From contig MU858074.1 of NCBI GenBank assembly GCA_033297075.1, positions 186,001 to 250,000 on the forward strand: DNA of 64,000 nt, in the 5' to 3' direction. Made by a program: the position numbers and the translations under genes. Shown piece after piece: positions 1 to 10,800 of this stretch; position 1 is the first letter of the stretch; each line of letters begins with the position of its first letter. The DNA is from Rhypophila decipiens. Its lineage: Eukaryota > Ascomycota > Sordariomycetes > Sordariales > Naviculisporaceae. The notes below the pieces were generated by a model that saw only the letters and a program-made list of their open reading frames with translations, searched no databases and was not told the DNA's origin.

Positions 1-11
1 GGTGTTCCTGA

Positions 12-47
12 TTTTTCTTTTTCTTTTTCTTTTTCTTTTTCTTTTTC
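12..47. repeat. TTTTTC hexanucleotide microsatellite
   Basis: Six perfect copies of TTTTTC at the left edge. It is a simple pyrimidine tract; no TTAGGG-type telomere repeat is present, so this is not a chromosome end. Confidence 0.9.
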
Positions 48-291
48 TTGCCTCGATGTTGTGATATGTAGTGGGATCAGTAAACACCACCCGGGGGAGT
101 AGATCATCACCCTCCCCCAAGCAGTACCTCTTGACTAGCGAGCAAATTATCTACATGTAGGTAAAGTAGGCAAGGTGGGCATCTGTACCTTACTGTGTGC
201 CCTCTGCAGGATTTCTCTATGCAATACAATTTCTCTCGACGGGATTGGAGGCAGGCGGCATGAACTTCAACTACCTTTGCAGTGAACTATT

Positions 292-315
292 TACCTACCT
301 ACCTACCTACCTACC
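292..315. repeat. TACC tetranucleotide microsatellite
   Basis: Six copies of TACC. Shorter runs of the same word recur in intergenic DNA, for example near 3150, 37955 and 62230. Confidence 0.85.
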
Positions 316-3300
316 TTGTACAGGCATATCAACAGAGGCCGTATCAATATCCAGCGTTGCGAAGAACAGATTTAGGGCAGTCAAGGGGTTTCGTCGGCTA
401 GCCGAGGTCCTCCTATCTTCAACCGGAGTGCGGTGTAGTATAGATCATAGAACGAAGGGATGTTATCCGCGGGTCGATATAGTCGATGGTGTCATGGAAC
501 GGACTCCGGCAGGTACCGCGCAGCCACCCGTTGCCATACCTCCCAGTTGGTAAAAAGAAAATTTCTCGTGCCTTACGGTCCCGGAGTTCACGTCGGTGTT
601 TCCTCTTTGCCTTTCGTTTCTCCGCCCGAAATCGGAGCACCCCCAATCTGGAAAGCGAGTCCCATTCAAAGTTTTTTTTAACATCGTGGCTGAGCCAAAC
701 GGCATGACGACTGCAGTGGACGAAGGAATAGTACAACTGTGCAAGGTTACCGAGTAGATGGGATGGCATCATGCAAGGGCTGTACTCAGCTATGGGAAGG
801 CACTCCTACCAGTCACTGGCAAGAATAAAGGGAAAAAAAAAAAGTGACTGACTGAAGGATGTTGCTATCACAGTTGTAATGGGTGAGTTCCTTGCATTCA
901 TTCCCACAATTCTCCCCTGTGATTTCTCCCCTGTGATATACCTATCCTACAGAACACCCAAACAAAGGAGCTGGCCAGCATCGGGTGTTTCAGAGAGCCT
1001 CGAAGGGATCTATCTACCTGGGAGCGCATGCGTGGAAGGAGCGCTTGTTGCTGTTACACAAAGCTGCATAAATTAGCCATATGCAAAGATGGAGTGTTTA
1101 AAAGGTTGCCTGAAAGTTCTTGGCTCAGAATGATTCAGTTACCCCTTTTCCTGGTCGGGGAGTTATCTTGCGGTTTCCCAGGGCTACGTATATCAGAAGG
1201 GGCACGAGAATGAGCTGAGGGTTAGGGTTTCTTTCAGTCACCGCCCCCCCTGTTTCCCCTTTCAGGGGTTGCGAATGTGATCATCGCCATATGCAGCTGC
1301 AGCAGCACCAGGCATTGCAAATGTTGTACATAGTAGCATGAGTTAATAAACTGAGCGAGACTTAAAAAGTCAGATATTACTCTCATTATTACGGGGAGTA
1401 TTTACCTGGTAAGTCGTTCGGTGTAGCTAAAAAAGCGTTTAACTACCAATCATCACCCCTTCCTTTCTCAAGCATTTGTCAACCGAGGACCAATCGATCA
1501 GCGAGTTTTGGCAGTCTTACAATCCTTTGTTGTGTTGACAACGTCATACCAGGAGAGATCGGTCCTTTTCACACAAAAAGAAAAGTGGGCAAAAGAATGA
1601 ATGCCGCATTCAGATGACTCGAAATGGAAAGTGTTGCTTGTATGTGTATTTTTGTTCACATTCGGAAGTTATTGGCCGGGATGGCAAAGAGCTAGCTACG
1701 GGCGGGAGGGAGGTCAGAATAGGGGCAAACCGAACGAGCAACTAAAGTAATACCGATCGGAAGGAACCGGGTTTTATTATTAGAATCATGGGGAATAAAA
1801 GCTTTCTAGTGCTTATACTCTTCATACCATATTCTTTATGTTAGCGGGGATAATATATCACCGCTAAGCATCATCGTAGTGGGTAAGTGTTTGGTGGCAG
1901 TGGCCAAGGTACGTCCGCAGCTATGATTACACGATGTACCGGAGATACAGGACATCGCATCACTGTTCTTCATTATACATGTCTTCCTGAATGGGATTTA
2001 GCTACTGTGGGCTAACTAATGGCCTCCTACTTCCAATTACTGTGACGAGGTCAATGATACTCTATGAGTAAGCCGTTCCCTCCTCCAGTGCCAGAATGAC
2101 AGCTCTCTCATACGTGTCTGGCTAGCACGGCAGTTACATACTACTAACTCGCCTCTCTAAAGTACGAGTGTAGTTCCCTTGCGGTCCTCATCGTCACTGT
2201 GGAAAAGCGAGAGTAATTATGCGCCGGAAGCTTCGGCAGATTTTCATTGGAGTAGTGAGGAGCGGCGGTGATGGTTGACGTGATAATATCGCCAACCGAT
2301 GAGAAGACCTCGTCCTCAGATCTGCCCGTACACCTGGCTGGCTCCTCGACCCCATGTCAGTCGCAGATCCCATCTCAGGTTCCTTTGGGTTGCCTCATCC
2401 TTCTTTCTTCTTTGCCCCTGAGCTGAGCGCTGTCCCAACCAATAACCAAGCAAAAGCAGCATCAGCAGCATGAATATATCAAGCTGTCAACAAAGTAGGA
2501 AGCGTAAAGGAATACGGATAACGGGCCGAGTCGCGTTCGTCTTTCAGGGGTATCTCAAAAAAATAAATAAGACGAAGCGCGTGTCTACGTATGCTTATCG
2601 TGGCTGAGCAAGCAACAACTACCGAAGCTACCCCGTATACCATCTCACGACAGGCCGCTCATACCATAACAAAGAAAGAGAATAGGAATAGGGGGGCAAG
2701 CTTTAAGCTTTAGAGGAAATGTGGGCGGGCTCATTGTGAATGTAATGTCGTCTGGTCCTCAGGAAACTCGACCAGCCATCCTCTTGTCACCAAGTAAGCA
2801 TCTTGCTTGACAATAACAGTGTTGGCCTCTAGTCCCCTCATGAGGATTTATTCCAGCTCCGCTTCAATAAAGAGCTCTTCAATACCAAAGCGTATATCAG
2901 ACAATCGTAATCATCCCCCGTTCGATGCTGAACGCGGAGCCGCAATGGGTCTCCGATAGGCCCCCCCCCCCCCCCTCTCCAGATTGTTCTCGTGAATAAG
3001 CTCCGTGGTAGGAGCAGTCAAGATCTGCTTCAGTTGCCATGCTGATATATTCCTCCTTTTTTTCGTGAAGAGGTTATGTCGCTGGAGAGCTGGCTGGCTG
3101 GTTGTGTGCGCGGCCGGCCAGTCCGAAGAAGACGTACTTTCGAGCAAGGCAGGTAGGTAGGTGGCTCGACCTCTTTCGAAGGTTTGTTTTATTCCACCGC
3201 CCCTGAGCTTTTGGTTTTTTCTTGTTGGTTATTCTTGGAATCCTCTGCGAAATATTTTGCCATCCCCTCTCTGCCCATGGGCTGTTCTGCTCACTTTGCT

Positions 3301-6300
3301 TTGTCCTGAGTAATATAGAAACTGAACGTGTCTCTCAGTTCAGGTGTGATTTGGTTCGGGAATAGTACGGATCGATCTGATCTGACCTGACTTGACCCAT
3401 ACCATACTGATCGGAGATGTAGCTTTTTGTTCCTTGGTTGTGATGGGAAAATGACAAGTTCGGACGTTTCTTTGAGATCAGATTCCCAAGACAGTAAAAA
3501 TTGCTGAATGACTCGGTACCTGTCTATAAACCTTTGGTGATATGTTACGCATTACTGAAATGTGTGAATACCAGCCCCCACGGTCGGTCGTACCATGGAC
3601 CGGCTGGAGAAAGAACATGTTGAATCGATATCAACTTTGTGGCGGTGGCTGTGTCATCTTTCTTTCTTTCTTCGTCTAACCTCAGGGAAGTAAATCTTTT
3701 TCACATCATTCTCATTCTCATTCTCATGCCACCGATTTCTTGGCTTCAGCCAGCCCAGTGACATAGCATATCCCACATACGGATATGCCTCAAATTCCCA
3801 TGTGGTTATTACAGAAGGATAACTTTGGTGGTTGGTCTCCGTACGGCTGCATCTCGGAGTTGATAACAAATCACATGGCCTCTTTTCATGTGTGACACCC
3901 ATGCAGCCATGGAGATGTACAATACGGATCGGATGCTGCAGGTGAGAGAAGAACCAAAAGAATAAAATAACGGGGACCAGAACAACAAAGAATGAGTAGT
4001 AGAAGGAAAAGTATTGACGGGTAATGACATATGCCAGAATGGGGTTCGTAGGGTAATGGCAGATTCGCCTGTCGTCCTCGTACATTCTAGCAGATTGCCT
4101 GATTTGGATGAGTGAGTCTGGTGTTGTTGTCGTTGTGGTGGTGTGCTTTTTCTGTATCTATAATTAGCAACAACTTCGGCATACTGCCTCTTTGTTGTGG
4201 GATTGAACGATCTGGCGAATGATGTCTTGGATTCTTTTTTTTCACTTTTACACGTGTACAGTATTGGTTCCCAGGAAGTGTACGATGACAATACCAGTTA
4301 ACAAAGTGTGGCTTCGCCTCATGATTAGTATTTCCGAATGATCCAGCCAGTGGCACGCGGTGGATGGAGGTGTTCCATACACCAGCTATTATCTAATCTC
4401 CATACCTTGGGTCTTTAGGTAGAGCTTACTGTAACTAAGGCGTAAGCTTGAGTTCAACGACATCTCGTAGGTAAAATTGCCCGTTTGGGTTTTGTAAGTG
4501 ATGGACCGGATTTAATATTTACCCACTCAGATCTGTAAGCCATGTGCCTTTTGTGCCGTCATCCATCTTGGATGCTGATATTGGGAGGCGTCAAAAGCTC
4601 ACTCGGCCGCTGACAGGCTACAGGCGACAGAAAGGAAGAAGGCCAGAGAAAGCTTCCATGCCAGCCGTCAACCACCCTCACAAACAAGTGATGATTACCA
4701 AAGGAGGCGGGGAATAGCTTCTACATGTGTCTGATTGTGATAGCAATCAGGTGAAGGTGGTGTGTATACCCACCAGACCTGCGGACCAGTGCTAGTCTGA
4801 TATTTGCTCGTCCAGTCACGAGAGAGAGCTGGAGATTTCTCCATCTTCAAACCCGGTTGAGTGACCTCATCCAGCAGGTTGGAGGTGGGCTAGCAAATAT
4901 TTGTTATCAAGTCTTCGTTTTACGCGGTAGTTTGTACCTGTCTCCGCCTTCCTGTCATTTGCCTTTATTCACTTTTCTTTCACATCTCATCAATAGGAGA
5001 TAGGAGGGGAATGGGCACCGTCCATGGTAGATTACCATTTCGTATCATGCCATCCAATGTCATAAACATCGGCTTGTACTGGTACTGTTCTCAAAGTCTA
5101 GTCCGGTCAGTGTTGCGGGCGACTCACCGCCTCAAGCTCAAGGTTTCCCAAAGAGAGAAGAGAGGGAAGTGGGAATGGGACTCATGCTCAGAATGCTTGT
5201 CTGTCCCACGCTACACAGCATCAGTAGTCGTCCTTCGTCGTCGTCGTCCAACATACCACTTTTCCTTATCAGAGCGAACTAGTCTAAACTCGAGTCTCTA
5301 CACATGCATATATACCAACGAATGCACGCGTGATCGGGTGAATGCTTCCGGCAGCAGCGGCAGAAGTGGAAAGAGTGTAGTGATCCAATGCGAGTTGTTG
5401 AGTTGTGATGTGGTACCCAAGTCGGAATATATGAAAAGGATTCATCTCTTCAGGGAGAAGGAAGTATCAATACCCTTTTGTTCCATTTCTATTCAGCCTA
5501 CTATGGCTTGTCATTGTTGTGTCTTGAAGAATGCAACAACATACTGTATCAGAAGGATCGCCCGGATCCGAATGGAGACCCCGCAAACAAAGCAATACTA
5601 CTGGAGCTTGAATCCTTCTCCTATGGAGCTTCATGACTCCGTACGTAGTAGGATTGCTTTAGTGTAGGCAAGATGGACCCTGTTGAAGTGGGGGAGATCT
5701 TCTCGTTGCGTGACTGCCTGCCTTGGGCTCCAAGAGACGATGGAATCATAATATCTGTAAACATTGGGCTTTCGGCTGGCTGCCCGTGAACCCCAAGGAG
5801 ATGGATCCGTCCAAGGGAATTTTGCTCAAGAGCAACATGAGCATGTTACTCGAGCAAAACAGACTGACGAGTGGATTCGAGTTGGGACTACCAAGTGACC
5901 CACGTCCAAAGGAGTTCTTGAAGGCATATCGCATGATGGTTGGGGCTTCTGAATGTTAAGAGTCCTCAGAGAACTGCATCCGCCCGTAGGGATCCCACCC
6001 CGTTTCCTCACTGTCTCGCCTTACCCGCTGGTAAAGGTCAGTGGGGGGAACAACTACAACCGCAACCCATACCAAAACTTCGGTCTGTAACTTTGCACAG
6101 CATGTCTTGTGTGCGTTTGTGCGTTACTGGGGCTGGGACTCTCCGTGTGTCTCACCTATTCAGGGAGTCCGCCGCCAGTGCCGTGCCGAGGCCGGGAATA
6201 AACGCCCCGACCTCGATGATGATGTAAAAAAGTGAAAGAAAAACAGAACCGCCCGGCAGTGGATGCCGAGTGTCGATGTCATCGGTAGTCATGGCGGAGA

Positions 6301-6443
6301 GACGATGGTGTGTACGGATACCGAGCGATGATCTGATGGAAGCGTTAGAAGACTGGCCGCTGACCACTCAGCCCAGCCCATCGCTAACAGTAGGGTCCAG
6401 TCCAGTCCCCATATATTTTATAGTGTGGTGAAACGTTCCATTT

Positions 6444-6509
6444 GGCTGAAGAGGTATCCGTAGGGTCGATCAATTCGGCTGAAGAGGTATCCGTAGGGTC
6501 GATCAATTC
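6444..6509. repeat. Perfect tandem duplication, 2 x 33 bp
   Basis: 6444-6476 and 6477-6509 are identical over 33 bp. Each unit contains one TATCCGTA octamer, and a third octamer lies just downstream at 6515. Perfect identity suggests a recent event. Confidence 0.92.
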
Positions 6510-7171
6510 ATATGTATCCGTACCGCAGTTGTATATATCCATTCGCTTGCGCTCCCGCCGCTTGGGGGTGGTTGGTGATGACTGATGACTGGTCCGGTGG
6601 GCACAAGAACCGCGCCATGGCACGCCGTGCTGTAAAGTACTGAACAGAATGGATCTGAAGTCACAGAGCCAAGCCGCTGGTCGGGTTGTTTTCATAAACG
6701 GGCACTCTTGTACGGATATGAACCGCCAAAAGTAAATCTGGGGAAAATTCAATATAGATCTGTTCCTTACCGGTTTAACTTAAGGACAGATAGGCAGGTA
6801 GGAATGGGTAGTGCTTACCTCTATGGCGCTCTACTCGTCGATTAGTAACGGTACCGCGTCGGTGACCATCCCAACAGTTCCTGATACCATCGCACGGCAA
6901 TGCACTCGACTGGTGACTGATGAACTGAGGTCAATGATGAGTGAGGTGGTTTGCTCTTTGTGGTTGGTTGGCCGACAAGTCCCCGGTGGTTTTCTCGGCC
7001 GGATGTGGCAACCGGGTTTGGCTTAGACCCAAGCCCCAGGTCCCTTCAGTGTCCGCGAGGGCCTGAGGGCATTCAAAAGAAAAAAGCGGCACGGCGAGCG
7101 AATCGAATCCTCCGAGTGGGGAATAAGGTTAATGTTTTAAATAGAAACAACGTCCCACTGCCTAACCCAGG

Positions 7172-7801
7172 GGAGAAATCGACCTGGCTATTCTGACGGT
7201 GGGCTTGTCTAAATAGACGGCTACTAGCCACATCCGGCAGGTGGCTTCGGGCCACCACCACCAAAATTTGCAGTGCACTTCCCGTGGCAACCCCAACGCA
7301 ATTGTGCTCCCATCAATAGGCCAAAAAGGCCGATCCAAACTCCGTTTACTCGACCAGAATAAGGCGATTCCAACGCACTTAGTTGCACGCGCGTACGGCC
7401 ACTATAGCGTTAGTTGTAGTCGCTCAACTGCGTTGATCGCTGTGGTAGTGGCCGCACCGACGGGAGCAGGGCTTACGTCAGCCACGTGACTGCAATTGAC
7501 AATTGAGCAAGCCACGTGACGTAGCCATTGAGCCACAATTGACTTAGTGATTGAAAGTTAGAAGAGCAAAACACCAGAGGCGTAATGTCGCTTCACACTG
7601 CGAGACCTTATAGAGCGTTGCAAATCAGTAGAACACCTGAGGCGACAGGCGCTGCAGTGTGTAGCGCAAAGGTCGGCTGTAAAATTGCCAGGAGCGAAAA
7701 TGAGAGAGGACTTTGAGCTCCTGGAGCGAAACATACCGGATGTGGCTAGTAGCCGTCTATTTAGACAAGCCCACCGTCAGAATAGCCAGGTCGGGAGAAA
7801 T
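7172..7801. mobile_element. 614-bp MITE with 58-bp perfect TIRs and 8-bp target duplication
   Basis: The element spans 7180-7793. Its arms, 7180-7237 and 7736-7793, are reverse complements at all 58 positions and begin CGACCTGGCTATTCTGACGG. It is flanked by the direct repeat GGAGAAAT (7172-7179 and 7794-7801), an 8-bp target-site duplication; 9 bp is possible if one terminal base is shared. The interior has no transposase-like frame, so it is non-autonomous. An 8-9 bp duplication is known for hAT (8) and Mutator-like (9) superfamilies; the long TIR favours a Mutator-like origin, but neither is proven. Just inside the left arm lies a small stem-loop (GGTGGC/GCCACC). The interior carries two GCCACGTGAC boxes 30 bp apart. 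Confidence 0.93.
7481..7520. promoter_or_regulatory. Two GCCACGTGAC E-box motifs inside the MITE
   Basis: Identical decamers at 7481-7490 and 7511-7520 contain CACGTG, the core recognised by bHLH proteins; GTCACGTG on the other strand matches the Cbf1/CDEI-type site. CAATTGACAATTG lies between them. Function is inferred from motif identity only. Confidence 0.4.
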
Positions 7802-10800
7802 GATTGACGACAAGCACGCCATGCCCAAAACGGACAGGTTACGCAACTGCTATTTCCTCCTTTCGGGGCCTAGAAAGGATCATGATGCTTCCATCTAGGG
7901 TATACAATGCTTCGAAAGAATTGCTTCGGTCTGGCCACTGGCCTGATGGCATTGGTCCAGTGGATTCGGGCCACTGTATCAAGGGTATTTCGCATTGTCA
8001 AGTCCGGACATCGACACCATTATGGGCAGGCAGGAATGGCAGACCCGTCAGTTGTAATGACGGATTTGTGCTTGATTATCCGTACCTCTGGGTATATATT
8101 TTACGCGGATGGCAGACTCCCAATGATCCCGAGGGCTTACCGGCGTGGAGTACTCTGTGCCATCAGTGTCGATGCGAGAAAGGAGCGATTTTGGCTAGAC
8201 GGACAGGACTTGACTCCGACTCAAGTTGCACTTGGATGGGCGTCGTTGGTTGGTCGGTGCTTTGGGCAACTTTCTGTGCCTACCGAGCCGCAACGGTACA
8301 AAGTAACAACAGTGGTGGATATGTGAGAAAGGACAAGGCAAGGGATAAGGAGATCCAAGAGTCCCAAGAGTATGGATAATGGGCTGCAGCTTTTGTTCTG
8401 TCGTGGCTCGCGTGTCGTGGTCAGACCTGTGCTTGCCCGTTGCCTCAGAGAAGGTGACGCCTTGCGAATGCAAGCAAGACCCATCGCCGTTCTCCCCGGG
8501 TCAAATTGGAGAGAATTAACCCGCTCTCTCACTGCATGTTCAACTACGCCTGCGGAGTGTGTCCCTATCTGTACAGTCGGACCATGTGCTGCAGTATGCA
8601 TACATGTGAGCAGGAGACCACATCTCCAGACTTTTGGGAAACCAATAACGTTCCGGGCTTCTCGACGGCCTGGGGGACAAAGCAGCGAGTGCATCTCCAG
8701 TGATGAGACTGTGAAAACCATTGAAACGGCCACGGTGGGAGGAAGAGGTCTGTCAAGGGTTTGAGACGGGAGCAGGGATTCCAAAAATGGACACGAGAAA
8801 TCGAAGAAAAAACGTTTGTTTCAGCCAACCAGAACCCCTGCCAGAGTTCCAAACCCACAGCGGGGTCAAATATGCTTCAGGAAAGAAGTGGGGAGCGCTG
8901 TCCGGGGGGTCGCTCTGTTAAGTGTAGAAAATCCGCGATTTTCCCAGGGACCATTGATTGGACAAGGGTCCTGCACGACACCGACTCTGAGCTTGTCTCC
9001 ACCACCGATGCTCGATTGGGGTCCCCTGAAGGTCCGGTTTCTCGGCTTTCATCATTTTTCCCTGGCTCGTGGGGGAAAGGAAGCTTCGGAGTCTTGGAGA
9101 AGAGGCTCGAGCTTGCTTGCGTTCTTGGGCAAAGAGACGGTGAAAAGAGGTCCCTTGTTGAGAGTACTCCGTAGTACTGTAAGACCAAGTGAGCAAGTGA
9201 TGTTTGGACGATGCGTGAGGCTCCTGTCCAAGCATCCCACGTTTCCGCTCAGCACAGCACACAGCAGCGGCTCGTCCTGCTAGAGACTTTGAGGTTTCAC
9301 GTGTCAAGCGGTGAGGGGAGAGAGGGATTTCGACAAGGAATCCTTGGGGTTGGCATTGGGTAAGTCGGCAGGTCGGCAACGTGGGCAACAATGGTTGATA
9401 CCCGTAGGGCATACTGTGGATGTCCTCACTCCATGTCGCATGGTGATCATGATGGTGAGGGGGAATGTTAAAAGGATTGGAGCCCGTAGCATGGCCCAGG
9501 TAAAGTCTGGTCTCGTCCACTGCTGCGTGCCAAGCATTGTCCATGATCGACCGCGATGCAAGAAATTGATTGCTTCGAAGAGAAAAGTAGAGAAAGCGAG
9601 AGAAAACATGCCGCTTGGGAGTGCGGAGTCTTTCGGGTAGTTTTCGAGGAAGGTACCCGGCCCACCGGCATCGCGGCTCGGGAGCGGCACCATTTCCGGG
9701 TTCCGTGGAGAGGAGTGTCTTGTGGAAACCCACGTTGAGTTCAGTCCTCTTTTTAAGGGAAGGAGCTCGCAACTGATGCTTATTACTGTTATGTTTCGTC
9801 CCGAAGTACGGGTTAGTGTATTTAGGAAGCTACATATTCCTGCTAACACCCCGACGGTCAGGTTGTTGTGAAGTTGATACCGCAGTTACGAAAGATTGAG
9901 CAGCGTATAACATGCCCCGCCAGTTCAGATATACACGGTGAAGATAATGCGGGAAGATCCCGTACGCGTAGTGTCGTGTCGTGGAGTTCTAGCGTAGGTA
10001 GTTTCCGGGAAGGGCTCAGACCATCGTGACCTGAAACACAAACCACCACCGTTAAACCATCCATGCTCGCGAGCCAAGAGAGATACAAATATGACGTGCC
10101 TTCTGGATCTCTGGAACGACCTGAATCTCGAGCAGGGCACTGTATAGTGCGGAGTATAGCGTGGGCTACAATTCTCCGATGAAGAAACTACAGGCAGTTA
10201 TTAGCGACGCTCCTCCGTACCCGTCTCGTTGAACGTGGGCACTGATGGGAGCTTCATCCCCCTTTCCGTTGTTCGAGGAACCGGAAAATTCAAACTTTCT
10301 TGATGAACGATCACAGTCGAACACATTGTCGGTGAAATTACCCTGACTGGCCAGGTGACGAGAAAGTCAGCACAGATCCAAGGGGGATCAAATGCTACCT
10401 TACCTTGAGGACGACATCCGTGCCACGAGGAAACGCAGGCAAGGCAATTTGTTTCACCCGGAAGAAGAAGAAGTGAAGTGTTTGTGATCGCCATCTTCTC
10501 ATCATCAAGAGGAAATGAAGCGTGTGTAATCCCATCTCTGGAATTGCGATGGACTCATGAGTGTAGACCGAGGAAGGGGCGGCTTGTTGGTTCTGTACTT
10601 GCAGATAGTACAGTACTGGTAGCTGCCAACAACTACGCCCACTGGAAGTATGCATAGAGACAATGGGCAGACTGGGTGCAGCGCCCTCCTCCGCCCCCTC
10701 CTTGCAATATAAATCACTCTCACCAGTCGCTGTATTCTCGGGGCAATGCACACAGCACTGACTTCCAGTCCCTATGAGCATGTAGCGGCGAGAGAAAGTG

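Larger units (their letters stand above)
1..7171. other. Gene-free region, left part
   Basis: No reading frame here has a recognisable domain, an ATG-started frame of convincing length, or a coherent chain of exons with fungal splice signals. The longest frame (5011-5667) has no family resemblance. Contents: the edge microsatellites, a run of 15 C at 2961-2975, an ATTCTC-type short repeat near 3703-3725, a 33-bp tandem duplication at 6444-6509, and seven copies of the octamer TATCCGTA/TACGGATA. Confidence 0.6.

Noticed and set aside
12..47. Possible telomere at the left edge
   Set aside because: The repeat is TTTTTC, not TTAGGG, and is only 36 bp long.
5011..5667. 218-codon plus frame
   Set aside because: No domain or codon pattern, isolated in gene-free DNA.
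7907..8326. 139-codon ATG-started plus frame just after the MITE
   Set aside because: No recognisable domain and fully overlapped by a 191-codon frame in another phase; judged chance.
8918..9772. 284-codon minus-strand frame
   Set aside because: Begins at TTG rather than ATG, overlaps several plus-strand frames of similar length, and has no family resemblance.
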